This document shows positions 8,047-16,616 of a stretch of 63,315 bases of DNA, piece by piece. The position numbers and the translations under genes are program-made. The stretch is from Rhizobiaceae bacterium MnEN-MB40S (GTDB taxonomy: Bacteria > Pseudomonadota > Alphaproteobacteria > Rhizobiales > Rhizobiaceae): the NCBI GenBank assembly GCA_024343425.1, contig BRLC01000023.1, positions 1-63,315 of the forward strand, read 5' to 3'. The notes beneath the pieces are model-generated. The model ran no database searches. It saw only the letters and a list, made by a program, of their open reading frames with translations, and had not been told where the DNA came from. Each line of letters starts with the position of its first letter. Positions within the stretch are counted from its first letter, which is position 1.

Positions 8047-8781
8047 ATGACGCCGCTGTTGGACGTGAAAGACATCAGGAAGAGTTTTGGCGCTCTTCAA
8101 GCTATCGGCGGCGTTTCCTTTGCCCTCAACCAGGGCGAGATACTCGGAATCGCCGGACCGAATGGATCCGGTAAAAGCACTCTCTTCAATATACTCACGA
8201 AAATTCCCTTTCCGCCCGATTCAGGCGAGGTCAGCCTAAACGGGAAGCCGCTCAAGAGCCTCGGGCCGCGCCAGATCGTCGATGCGGGCCTGTTGCGCAT
8301 CTTCCAGACCGAGATGGATTTCGAAAGCCTGACCGTTCTTGAAAATATCCTGGTGTCGATGCCGGACAATCCGGGTTCGGATACGCCGGCTTCGAAGCAG
8401 AAGAAAGCGGACGAATTGCTGGAACTCTTCGGTCTGACCGCGCACAGTAACCGTCTCGCTGGAGAAATCAATGTCTACGATCGCAAGCGTTTGATGGTCG
8501 CCACGGCCTTCGCGCACAACCCGCTGGTGCTTCTGTTGGACGAGCCGGCCGCGGGTCTCTCGAAGCCCGAAATCGAGGAAATGGTCGAACTCATACGACA
8601 ACTCAACCGGCTGGGCGTGTCGATCATCCTGATTGAACACATTATTCCACTGTTGGTCGCCGTATCGGACCGTTTGATCGTCCTGAATTTCGGTGAGGTT
8701 CTGGCTGAAGGCCTGCCGCGCGAGATCGTCCGCAATCCGAAGGTCGTCGAAGCATATATCGGAAACCAGAGCGATGGGTGA
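8047..8781 (+). CDS. ABC transporter ATP-binding protein (LivG-like) with degenerate signature motif
   Basis: ATPase subunit of 244 residues. Walker A is GPNGSGKS (residues 37-44), Walker B is VLLLDEPAAGL and the H-loop His is present in LIEHIIPL. The ABC signature that reads LAYGQ in ordinary LivG proteins is replaced by a stretch around INVYDRKRLMVA, with no glycine at the key position, whereas the second importer's LivG has a normal LAYGLQKR. The subunit would still bind ATP with its own Walker motifs but offers a poor signature to the partner's site. It overlaps the next gene by eight bases. Confidence 0.88.
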   Translation: MTPLLDVKDIRKSFGALQAIGGVSFALNQGEILGIAGPNGSGKSTLFNILTKIPFPPDSGEVSLNGKPLKSLGPRQIVDAGLLRIFQTEMDFESLTVLENILVSMPDNPGSDTPASKQKKADELLELFGLTAHSNRLAGEINVYDRKRLMVATAFAHNPLVLLLDEPAAGLSKPEIEEMVELIRQLNRLGVSIILIEHIIPLLVAVSDRLIVLNFGEVLAEGLPREIVRNPKVVEAYIGNQSDG

Positions 8782-9493
8782 CGTTACACTGGAGGTGTCC
8801 GGGCTCGTCAGCGGTTATGGCCGAATGCCTGTGCTGCACGGTGTCGATATGACCATTCAGGGCGATGACAAGCCGGGACTGATCGGCCCGAACGGGCATG
8901 GTAAGACCACATTCTTCCGCACGATTTCGGGCCTGAACCGGGCATGGGAAGGAACGGTCCGTTTCATGGGTGAGGACATCACCAACCGGCCCGCCGCGCA
9001 GATCATGCGTCTGGGTCTGGTGCACGCGCCACAGGGCAACACGCTTTTCCGCGAAATGTCAGTGGAAGAAAACCTCTTGCTCGGCGGCTTTGCCCCGCGG
9101 GCGAGAGCAGTTCACAAGACGACGCTCGAGCAGGTCTTCGAACTGTTTCCCCGCCTCGCTGAAAGACGGCGGCAAAGCGCCCGCACCCTGTCGGGCGGCG
9201 AACGGCAGATGGTGGCCATCAGTTGCGGTTTGATGGCCTTGCCGAAACTCCTTGTCCTCGATGAACCAACATTAGGTCTGTCGCCAAAACTCAAGATGGA
9301 ACTGCGTGACGCCATCGCCAAGATCGTCGAATCCGGCGTTCAGACCATGATCGTAGAACAGGATCCGGAATTCCTGAGCACGCTTACCACCCGTCTGTTC
9401 TTCATGAGCGAAGGGAGGATAGAAGCCGATATCGGAGACGGAAAGAGCCTCGAATATTGCAGAATCCGGGAGATGTATTTTGGCGTTGCTTGA
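8774..9493 (+). CDS. ABC transporter ATP-binding protein (LivF-like)
   Basis: Second ATPase of the importer, 239 residues. The start is set at ATG 8774, where family homology begins; the frame is open further upstream, but that part is out-of-frame livG sequence. Motifs: Walker A GPNGHGKT (38-45, His at a variable position), signature LSGGERQM, Walker B LLVLDEPTLGL, and Gln rather than His in the H-loop (VEQD), which is usual for LivF. It presumably pairs with the 8047 product, supplying the only canonical signature motif of the dimer. It overlaps livG by 8 and livH by 14 bases. Confidence 0.9.
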   Translation: MGDVTLEVSGLVSGYGRMPVLHGVDMTIQGDDKPGLIGPNGHGKTTFFRTISGLNRAWEGTVRFMGEDITNRPAAQIMRLGLVHAPQGNTLFREMSVEENLLLGGFAPRARAVHKTTLEQVFELFPRLAERRRQSARTLSGGERQMVAISCGLMALPKLLVLDEPTLGLSPKLKMELRDAIAKIVESGVQTMIVEQDPEFLSTLTTRLFFMSEGRIEADIGDGKSLEYCRIREMYFGVA

Positions 9494-10370
9494 CACGCTC
9501 CTTCTGGCCCTGAAGACGACTTTCGTAAGCGGGCTGGTGCTGGCGTCGCTCTATGTGCTCATGGCTTCCGGTCTTGCGCTCGTGTGGAATACGCTGGGCA
9601 TATTCAATTTCACCCACGGCGCCATTATGGCTGCCGCGGCCTATGTGGCCTGGCAGATTTCGGATCCGAAGGGATACGGGTTGGGTCTGGCCGCAGGCAT
9701 TATCGGCGCACTGTTCGCATCAGGCGTCATGGGCCTCGTCATCAACCGTCTGTTGATAGCGCCTTTTCTGAACCAGAAGAACGTCGTCCTGATCGCCGTA
9801 ATGACCACGCTTTCGGGCGCCTTCTTCATCGAGAATTCCGCGCTCCTGATCTGGGGACCGCGCATAAAACAGCTTGAGAAGGTGGTCGACGGCAACCTGC
9901 GGGTCGCAGGCACCGTCATCTCAGGTCACGAGGTCGTCATCATCGTGATTGCGCCGCTGCTGATGTTCGGGCTGTGGGCCTTTCTCAAATTCACCTGGAC
10001 GGGCCGCGCCATCAGGGCGGTAGCGCAGAACAGGGAATTCGCCGAACTTTCCGGAATCGATGTACGCCGGATGTACGCCGTGGCGTTCGCCACCGCCGCC
10101 ATGCTTGCCGGCTTTGCAGGGATCATGCTCGGCGCCGTCCGGTTCATAACACCGGGTCTTGGAGCGGAACCCCTGCTCAAGGCCCTGATCGTGGTGATCC
10201 TCGGCGGACTGGGCAGCATACCGGGAACCATTTTGGGCGCCTATGTGGTCGGCTTCTCGGAAGCGCTTTCGACCTATTATATTGGCGCCTACTGGACACA
10301 GGCTGTGCTGTTTCTGATTTTCATCGCCATCCTTCTCATCCGCCCATCGGGCCTGTTGGGGAAGGACTGA
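9480..10370 (+). CDS. Branched-chain-type ABC transporter permease (LivH-like)
   Basis: Inner-membrane permease of 296 residues with about eight hydrophobic segments. The N-terminal LWNTLGIFNFTHGAIMAAAAY is the LivH hallmark, and the conserved cytoplasmic coupling loop (GRAIRAVAQNREFAELSGID) precedes a C-terminal GGLGSIPGTILGAYVVG segment. The best start is TTG at 9480, inside the end of livF, which implies translational coupling. Together with the 10372 product it forms the membrane pore. Confidence 0.9.
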   Translation: MALLDTLLLALKTTFVSGLVLASLYVLMASGLALVWNTLGIFNFTHGAIMAAAAYVAWQISDPKGYGLGLAAGIIGALFASGVMGLVINRLLIAPFLNQKNVVLIAVMTTLSGAFFIENSALLIWGPRIKQLEKVVDGNLRVAGTVISGHEVVIIVIAPLLMFGLWAFLKFTWTGRAIRAVAQNREFAELSGIDVRRMYAVAFATAAMLAGFAGIMLGAVRFITPGLGAEPLLKALIVVILGGLGSIPGTILGAYVVGFSEALSTYYIGAYWTQAVLFLIFIAILLIRPSGLLGKD

Positions 10371-10371
10371 G

Positions 10372-11367
10372 ATGAACGTCGCCGCCTTCAACCGTATCCT
10401 GACGGTCGCGTTCTTCGCGATCTTGTTCATTCTTCCTCTGGTGAATTCGGATTCCTATATCCGGCATATATCCATCATAGCGATTATGTATGCGGTTCTG
10501 GTCTCGAGCTGGAACGTGACGCTGGGCTATGGCGGAGTCTTCAATTTCGGTCACATGGCATTTTTCGCAATCGGCGCCTACGCGACAGGCGTGATGACGA
10601 AGACCTTCGATGTCTCTCCCTGGTGGGGGATGCCGATCGGCGTTGTCGCAGCCGTCATCGCCTCGGTCATCGTATGCCTTCCCGTGCTCCGGCTTAAGGG
10701 CATTTACGTCATCCTCGTGACGTTCGCCTTCGCCCAATTGTGTCTTCAGATCGTCCTCAACCAACGGGATCTCACCGGCGGGAACTTCGGGCTCGTTTCG
10801 ATTCCACCTCTTGAAATCGGGGCGTTTTCCTTCCGCGATTTCCAGAACGCCGGTTACTACTACCTCGCTCTGCTGCTGCTTGTCGTGACGCTGCTTGCCA
10901 TGCTCTGGTTCAGACGCTCTCACTTCGGGCGCAGCGTCATCGCGTTTCGCGACAATGAAGCCTATGCAATATCCCGCGGCTTGCCGTTGGCAAAGGTCCG
11001 GTTGATGACCTTCATGTTCTCGGCTGTCTTTCCCGGCGCCGTTGGTTCTGTTTATGCACAATACGTGCGTTCAGCCAGTCCCGACATGTTTGGATTCTCA
11101 TTCCTGACGCTCGCATTGTCTATGCTTCTCTTGGGCGGCGTTGGCACGATCTGGGGGCCGATCGCCGGCGCATTTGTCTTCACCATCATTTCGGAACTTC
11201 TGACGCCATTGGGTCCGGGCCGTTATCTAGTAACGGCGACGCTGATTGTTCTCGTTCTTCGGTTCTTCCCGGGTGGCCTGGCGGGTATTCCTGAATTCAT
11301 CGGTCAGCTCCTCAAGGGCCGATCTGAAGTCACAGGCGACCCTGCGATGCTGAAGGATGAAAAATGA
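10372..11367 (+). CDS. Branched-chain-type ABC transporter permease (LivM-like)
   Basis: Second permease, 331 residues, hydrophobic throughout, with the LivM hallmarks LGYGGVFNFGHMAFFAIGAYA near the N-terminus and FGRSVIAFRDNEAYA in the cytoplasmic loop, plus GGVGTIWGPIAGAF near the C-terminus. It starts one base after the livH stop and shares an ATGA overlap with the downstream CitE-like gene, which ties that enzyme to the transport operon. Confidence 0.9.
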   Translation: MNVAAFNRILTVAFFAILFILPLVNSDSYIRHISIIAIMYAVLVSSWNVTLGYGGVFNFGHMAFFAIGAYATGVMTKTFDVSPWWGMPIGVVAAVIASVIVCLPVLRLKGIYVILVTFAFAQLCLQIVLNQRDLTGGNFGLVSIPPLEIGAFSFRDFQNAGYYYLALLLLVVTLLAMLWFRRSHFGRSVIAFRDNEAYAISRGLPLAKVRLMTFMFSAVFPGAVGSVYAQYVRSASPDMFGFSFLTLALSMLLLGGVGTIWGPIAGAFVFTIISELLTPLGPGRYLVTATLIVLVLRFFPGGLAGIPEFIGQLLKGRSEVTGDPAMLKDEK

Positions 11368-12284
11368 AAAGACCAAAGCGGTTGCGCCGTTGTCAGCTTT
11401 CGGTACCAGCCTCCAGCGAAAAACTGATCGCTTCGGCGCGCAACCGCGCCGTAGACTATGTATTCCTGGATCTGGAAGATTCCGTGGCGCCCAACGCCAA
11501 GGAAGAGGCCCGGGAGAGGGTGATCAAGGCGGTCAATGAAGGCGCCTTCCGGTGCGGGACGATTGCTGCGAGGGTCAACGAACTGTCCAGCCAGTGGGCG
11601 CTGGACGACATCACGCGTCTGGTTGCGGAGTGCGGCGCGACGATCGATGTCATTATCCTGCCAAAGGTGAAAGACGCAGAAGAAATTCGATTTGCCGACC
11701 GTCTGATTACGATGCTCGAAGCAAAGCATGGCATAGACAAGCCTATTGGCCTCGAAGTCCTGATAGAGGAAGTCGAGGCGATGATGAATGTGGAAGCAAT
11801 CGCCGCGTCATCTCCTCGTCTGGAAGCGCTTATCTTTGGCATGGGTGACTATGCGGCAAGCCAGGGCATCGTGACCTCCGGCGTTGGCGAAACCGACGAT
11901 TACCCGGGTGATCTGTTTCACTATCACCGCAATCGGGTTTCTGTCGCGGCCAGGGTCGCTGGAATTGCGGCGATCGACGGTCCCTTTGCTGATTTCAACA
12001 ATGCGCAGAAGTATCGCGAAGAGGCGCGTCGCGCTGCGCTTCTGGGTTTCCAGGGAAAATGGGCCATCCACCCGGCGCAAATCGAGCTGGCCGAAGAGAT
12101 ATTTTCGCCCGATCCGGCTGTGGTGGAAAAGGCCATGGCGATTTCCGACGCCTATGAAAAAGCGCGTGCGCGGGGCGAAGGCGCAATCCAGGTCGAGGGC
12201 AAGATGGTCGATGTCGCATCAGTCCGAATATTCAACGACATGATCGCCCTGGCTGGCATGATCGCAGATCGCGACCGGCGGTAG
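11364..12284 (+). CDS. HpcH/HpaI aldolase / citrate lyase beta (CitE-like) family lyase
   Basis: A 306-residue TIM-barrel CoA-ester lyase of the CitE/malyl-CoA lyase family. Signs are RRCQLSVPASSEKL, the metal/phosphate region VFLDLEDSVAPNAKEEAR, the Glu-bearing IGLEVLIEEVEAM, the FGMGDYAASQGI segment, and GKWAIHPAQIELAEE. Members make or split 3-hydroxyacyl-CoAs such as malyl-, beta-methylmalyl- or citramalyl-CoA. It overlaps livM by four bases, so its substrate probably derives from the imported compound. It resembles the 31314 product closely (same SQGI and HPxQ motifs) and the 28325 product less so. Confidence 0.87.
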   Translation: MKRPKRLRRCQLSVPASSEKLIASARNRAVDYVFLDLEDSVAPNAKEEARERVIKAVNEGAFRCGTIAARVNELSSQWALDDITRLVAECGATIDVIILPKVKDAEEIRFADRLITMLEAKHGIDKPIGLEVLIEEVEAMMNVEAIAASSPRLEALIFGMGDYAASQGIVTSGVGETDDYPGDLFHYHRNRVSVAARVAGIAAIDGPFADFNNAQKYREEARRAALLGFQGKWAIHPAQIELAEEIFSPDPAVVEKAMAISDAYEKARARGEGAIQVEGKMVDVASVRIFNDMIALAGMIADRDRR

Positions 12285-12326
12285 CTGCCGGATTCGACGG
12301 ATTGCAATGCCCGCCCAAGCGCGACG

Positions 12327-13772
12327 TCAGTCGTGTTTGACGACCATCGTGCGGACTGCCGTGAACTCGTAGAGAGCTTCGTAGCCCTTCTCGCGTCCAT
12401 GACCGGATTTCTTCATGCCGCCGAACGGCAGTTCAATACCCCCGCCTGCGCCATAGCAATTCACGAACACCTGGCCTACCCGCATCTTGCGGCCAACGCG
12501 TATCGCCCGGCTTCCATTCTCAGTCCATATTCCGGCGACAAGCCCATAGGGTGTTGCGTTAGCGAGCGCGATGGCGTCTGCCTCGTCCTCGAAAGGCATG
12601 ACCGACAGATAGGGACCGAACACTTCGTCATTGGCGAGACTGCTTTCGCGCGGCACGGGACCGAACAGTCTCGGCGCAACGAAAAAGCCGTCTTCCGGAA
12701 CGCCATCTGCGATTTTACCTTCGGCGATAACTGGAACGCCAGCCGCTTCGGCGGCTGAGGCGAAACCGAGCACCCGTTGCTGCTGCTTGCGACTGACAAC
12801 GGGGCCGAGATCGAGATCCATTTCTGGCGTTCCCGCGCGAACCTGTGAAAAACGATCCGCTACCGCGCTGACAATTTTATCAAAATGCTTGCGTTCGACC
12901 AGCAGCCTCGAGCCCGCCGAGCAGGTCTGGCCCGCATGCTGGACGATGGCGTTGACAAGAAACGGCAGGGCCTTGTCCAGATTCACATCGCCAAACACGA
13001 TCTGCGGGGATTTGCCGCCCAGCTCAAGAGTGCATCCTATGTGATTGCGTGCGGCGGCCTGCTGGATAAGCACGCCGACTTCGGAACTGCCGATAAAGGA
13101 TATGAAATCGATGCCTGGATGGCCCGAAAGCGCTGCGCCGGCTTCGTGCCCGTATCCGGTAACAATATTGATCGATCCTTCGGGGAAACCAGCTTCGACA
13201 CACAGCGCCGCCATCTTCAGGGTTGTCAGGCAGGCTTCTTCAGCCGGCTTCATTACGACTGCGTTTCCGGTCGCAAGCGCAGGCCCGATCGAGCGGGGGA
13301 ACATCTGGGCCGGGTAATTCCACGGAATAATGTGTCCGGTCACGCCGTGCGGCACCCGTTCGGTCGCCACCAGATAGCCGTTTATAAAGGGCAGTGTCTC
13401 GCCGTGAAACTTGTCGGCCGCGCCCCCGTAGTATTCGAAATAGCGGATTGCCGCGGTGATGTCGGCGCGAGCCTGCCGGATCGGCTTACCCGTGTCGGCG
13501 GCTTCCAGCTCTGCCAGTTCCTCAGCGTGTTTTTGAACCAGATCACCTGCACGGGTCAGAAGACGCCCTCGTTCGGCGGCGGTGAGGCGACTCCATTCGC
13601 CCTCCTCGAAGGCCTTTCGCGCCGCCGCGACGGCACGGTCGACATCTTTCTCGCCGCCCGCTGCAATCTGGGCGAGCGTATCGCCCTTCGCTGGTGCAAT
13701 CACGTCAATGACGCCGCCGTTGTCGGCGCTTTGCCATGTATTGGAAATCAGGATCGTGTTTGAACCATCCAT
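12327..13772 (-). CDS. Aldehyde dehydrogenase, NAD(P)-dependent
   Basis: Class-3-superfamily aldehyde dehydrogenase, 481 residues from ATG 13772, which has AAAGGA upstream; a TTG 14 codons further up is less likely. The catalytic Cys lies in HAGQTCSAGSR (about residue 284) and the general-base Glu in LELGGKSPQ (about 250); the cofactor region reads IPWNYP and FIGSSEVG. The length and motifs resemble betaine- or hydroxymuconic-aldehyde-type enzymes. It converges on the citE-like gene and stands alone, next to mobile-element debris. The substrate is not predictable. Confidence 0.9.
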   Translation of the reverse strand: MDGSNTILISNTWQSADNGGVIDVIAPAKGDTLAQIAAGGEKDVDRAVAAARKAFEEGEWSRLTAAERGRLLTRAGDLVQKHAEELAELEAADTGKPIRQARADITAAIRYFEYYGGAADKFHGETLPFINGYLVATERVPHGVTGHIIPWNYPAQMFPRSIGPALATGNAVVMKPAEEACLTTLKMAALCVEAGFPEGSINIVTGYGHEAGAALSGHPGIDFISFIGSSEVGVLIQQAAARNHIGCTLELGGKSPQIVFGDVNLDKALPFLVNAIVQHAGQTCSAGSRLLVERKHFDKIVSAVADRFSQVRAGTPEMDLDLGPVVSRKQQQRVLGFASAAEAAGVPVIAEGKIADGVPEDGFFVAPRLFGPVPRESSLANDEVFGPYLSVMPFEDEADAIALANATPYGLVAGIWTENGSRAIRVGRKMRVGQVFVNCYGAGGGIELPFGGMKKSGHGREKGYEALYEFTAVRTMVVKHD

Positions 13773-13905
13773 CTCTGAGTATCCTTTGTCGCGGAGTTCC
13801 GAATTCGGCCGCAAGGTAAGATGGTCGTTCGATTAAGACCAATAGAATATGTTGCTCGGATCATACTTCTTTGCGATGGCGGCCTTGCCGGACGCGGGAG
13901 AGCGA

Positions 13906-14339
13906 TTAATCGGGCCGTGTCGGCGCGGTGATCTTCTTCAGCCAGAAGCGTTTCACCGCCTTGCCCTGAATGCCGATAGCCGCGCCGCCAACACCGGTTT
14001 TGGCGAGCCAGGGCGAGCCCTGCAATTCCTGGTGCTGGGAGAGCGAGGCCTGTTCCTGGTTCCACGGCGTTTCGGCGCCCATGGCGGGTTTCGCCCACAT
14101 ATGGGTGTAGAGCGAGGTATCGTCCGGCCCGGTGAAATACTCGTCCGGGCGCTCGATATAGGTCACGCCCTGCAGCGTGCGCATCTTCGTGCGCTGGCGC
14201 TTGGAAAAGGGCGCGTCCTCGCTTCCGACCCACTGCGCGTCGGCGAACTCTTTGTAGAATTTGAGCTGGCTGAACCACATGGCCGGCATCGGCACGAAGA
14301 CGCCGCCTTCCTCGTCTTCCGAGCTTGCGCCCGCGCCGG
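13906..14339 (-). pseudogene. C-terminal fragment of an unrecognised protein, truncated by IS21-type element
   Basis: An open frame of about 144 codons ends at 13906 and runs straight into the IS21 end at 14340, so the 5' part of the gene has been lost. Visible features are an acidic stretch (SSEDEEGG), an aromatic-rich core (FVPMPAMWFSQLKFYKEFADAQW, given here only as a landmark starting at 14287) and a basic C-terminus (FWLKKITAPTRPD). No signal peptide or membrane segment is visible in what remains. I do not recognise the family, and it is not the missing part of the TRAP gene at 523. Confidence 0.45.
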
Positions 14340-14394
14340 TGTCAACGGCGGAGTAAAAGTCGGCCATTGGGCGGCGCAAAAGTAGGCCACTTGG

Positions 14395-14453
14395 CGCTGC
14401 AAGCGGGGAACGTCGGGAGGGCGTAGCCCGACCAGAGTTTCCCGCTTGCAGCG
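14395..14453. other. Two-tier hairpin at the IS21 left end
   Basis: CGCTGCAAGCGGG (14395-14407) pairs perfectly with CCCGCTTGCAGCG (14441-14453), and inside this GTCGGG (14412-14417) pairs with CCCGAC (14427-14432). It lies just downstream of the istB stop and could act as terminator or as a block to read-through. The remnant copy at 444-522 ends within the corresponding inner stem. Confidence 0.6.
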
Positions 14454-14462
14454 TCGGCAATC

Positions 14463-15233
14463 CTATTGGTGGGGCTTTGCGCCTTTTCGTGCCCGGCTTT
14501 GCGCCAGTCGGTAGCTGTCACCATTCATCTCAAGGATGCTGACGTGATGGGTCAGCCGGTCGAGGAGCGCGCCGGTGAGACGCTCGGACCCGAACGTCTC
14601 GGTCCATTCGTCGAAGGGCAGATTGCTGGTGATCAGCGTGGAGCCGCGTTCGTAACGCTGAGAGATCAGTTCAAACAGCAACTCGGCCCCGGTCTTCGAC
14701 AGGGGAACGAAGCCCAGTTCGTCGATGATCGGGAGTTTGCAGCCCGCCATCTGCTTCTGGAAGCGCAGGAGGCGGCGTTCATCACGCGCCTCCATCATCT
14801 CGCTGACGAGCGCGGCGGCCGTGGTGAAGCCCACGGACAATCCCTTCTGACAGGCAGCCAGCCCGAGGCCGATCGCGACATGGGTCTTGCCCGTGCCGCT
14901 GGGTCCGAGCGCGATAACATTCTCGCGCCTGTCGACCCATTCGCAGCGCGCCAGTTCCAACACCTGCATCTTGTTGAGCTTCGGAATGGCGACGAAGTCG
15001 AAGCTGTCGAGGCTTTTGGCGGCCGGGAACTTCGCAGCCTTGATGCGACGCTCGACCATCCGCCGTTCCCGGTCGATCAGTTCCAGTTCGACGAGCCGGG
15101 CAAGGTAGCGGACATGATCCACACCCTCGACCGAACATTGTCGGGCAAGCTTCTGGTGCTCGCGCAGGAAGGTCGGCAGCTTCAGCGCCTTGAGGTGATG
15201 CGCGAGCAGGAGTTCGGGAGCATCGCCGCTCAT
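14463..15233 (-). CDS. istB: IS21-family helper ATPase IstB
   Basis: AAA+ ATPase that assists the IstA transposase, 256 residues, the normal length. Walker A is GPSGTGKTH, the Walker B region is LPIIDELGFVPLS, and LITSNLPFDEWTETFGSERLTGALLDRLTHH is the classic C-terminal IstB/DnaC-like block (landmark only). The start is set at ATG 15233 (MSGDAPELLLAHHLK), where homology begins; the longer open frame upstream is istA sequence read out of frame. It overlaps the istA stop by four bases. The protein looks intact although its partner is not. Confidence 0.92.
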   Translation of the reverse strand: MSGDAPELLLAHHLKALKLPTFLREHQKLARQCSVEGVDHVRYLARLVELELIDRERRMVERRIKAAKFPAAKSLDSFDFVAIPKLNKMQVLELARCEWVDRRENVIALGPSGTGKTHVAIGLGLAACQKGLSVGFTTAAALVSEMMEARDERRLLRFQKQMAGCKLPIIDELGFVPLSKTGAELLFELISQRYERGSTLITSNLPFDEWTETFGSERLTGALLDRLTHHVSILEMNGDSYRLAQSRARKGAKPHQ

Positions 15234-16349
15234 GCCGGTTCCTCCTCGCGGTCCAGCAGCCGCATATAGGCCTTGGCCGACGTCTTCTCGACGGTGGCTC
15301 TGGGCAGATAGGGATAGATGTCGAGGTCCAGCTTTGGTGGTCTGCGTTCGGCCCGGCACAGGACGAGGTGCTTCACGGCGTCGAAGCTGACGGCGCCCAG
15401 GTGTAGCGCCTGCTTCACAGCCGCATGCAGATCGGCCAGATCGAAGCTTTCCAGAAGGCGCAGCACCTGCACATAGGCGCGCCGGCCCTGCTTGCCCATC
15501 CGCGCTTCCATCAGGCGACGCAGTGTGGCAAACGCCTCGGGCAGTTCCCAACCCTGCAGAGGAGCCGCCTGGTCGAGCGCATTGATCTTCTGCTCGATCA
15601 GCGGCAGGTAATGCAGCGGGTCGAAGACAACCTCCTCGCGCTCATAGCTTCGCGGGTGATGGGCAATGGCCTCACCGCCGCAGCCGATCACCACCTCGTC
15701 GACATAGCCCCGGATCCACACATCTTGATGGCCATATGCGACCGGAACGGAGTAGTCGTTGGTCCTGTAGCGCACCAGCGCCTGGGAAGAGACCCGGCCA
15801 CTAGCCTGGTCGCAGGCATCGAAGGGTGAAGCCGGCAGCGGCCGCATGGCGGCAAGGTCACGCTGCAGACGCTCGCCGATCGTCTCGTTCTCGCCACGCA
15901 GCCGGTCGCCCTGACGCTTGCGGCACTGATCTTCGAGCCAAAGGTTGAGGTCTTCCCACGTCGCAAAGCACGGGATCTCCATGCCCGGCAGGAAGCGCCA
16001 GCGGCACGAACATCTCTTGGCCGCGCCGATCCCGATCGCGCATGTAGTCCTTGATGATCGTGTAGCCGCCCGCAAATCCGTGCTCGTCACGGAGCCGGTC
16101 GAACACCCGCTTGGCCGTATGACGCTGCTTGCGCGGAACCGTCCGGTCCCCCTCAAGCCACCCGTCGATAATTGGGATGAACGCTTCCAGCTTCGGACGC
16201 CGAACCGGAGCCTGCCGCCGATAATCGGGCGGAACCGAATACGTCATCATCTTGCGAACAGTGTCGCGCGATATGACGAAATGCCTTGATGCTTCGCGCT
16301 GGCTCATACCGCCGTCGCAAGCCACTCGAACCTTCAGATATAATTCCAC
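15230..16349 (-). pseudogene. istA: IS21-family transposase IstA, catalytic core deleted and frame-shifted
   Basis: The N-terminal part (GTG 16349: VELYLKVRVACDGGMSQREA, helix-turn-helix, then VFDRLRDEHGFAGGYT) is in one frame and ends around 16000 at QEMFVPLALPAGHGDP. The C-terminal part (ATWEDLNLWLEDQCRKRQ onward, to 15230) is in another frame. In intact IstA proteins (about 500 residues) these two stretches are separated by the DDE catalytic domain; here they are almost adjacent, so roughly 130-140 codons are missing and the join is out of frame. The element cannot transpose by its own transposase. Confidence 0.85.
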
Positions 16350-16570
16350 GGTGTAAATCCCTCGTCCCTCCCTGCGCCGTGCAGAAAAGGGAAAAAGTGG
16401 ACGACTTTTGCGCCGCCCGCAGCCGGACAATCCCGCCGCTACCGTGGTCTAATTTTCCACCGCCGTTCTCACATTCTTACGTTGTCTGCCGGACCGAAGC
16501 CCTCTTCGCAAGTCAACGACGCCACGATTGCGGCTAGTAGAGCCGCGCTTGGCGAAGGCCCAACATGCGA

Positions 16571-16590
16571 AAGCGCCCCGGAGGGCGCTT
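16571..16590. terminator. Hairpin, possible terminator between IS21 and IS481 elements
   Basis: AAGCGCCC and GGGCGCTT (8-bp perfect stem, loop CGGA) lie in the 143-base gap between the two insertion sequences. Read on the minus strand the stem is followed by TTTCG, only a weak U-tract. It may be the terminator of whatever gene occupied this site before the elements arrived. Nothing else is recognisable in 16474-16616. Confidence 0.35.
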
Positions 16591-16616
16591 CGCAGGTGAG
16601 CTTATCAAGAGATAGC

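Larger units (their letters stand above)
14340..16473 (-). mobile_element. IS21-family insertion sequence (istA defective, istB intact)
   Basis: A 2,134-bp element bounded by TGTCAACGGCGG (14340) and its partner TGTGAGAACGGCGG read inward from 16473. Both ends carry further shared blocks around GGCGGCGCAAAAGT, the multiple terminal repeats typical of IS21. It encodes istA then istB on the minus strand. No target duplication is seen (flanks GCGCCGG and TTCTTAC), so DNA next to at least one end has been rearranged. A 79-bp piece of the left end recurs inverted at 444-522. Confidence 0.85.

Noticed and set aside
523..14339. Composite transposon with IS21 ends
   Set aside because: Only one side has IS genes, istA is broken, the two flanking genes differ and no target duplication is seen. 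Capture or inversion remains possible and is reported as such.
15233..15551. Longer IstB with about 106 extra N-terminal residues
   Set aside because: The extension is low-complexity Arg/Gly/Ala-rich sequence from istA read in another frame; family homology begins at 15233.
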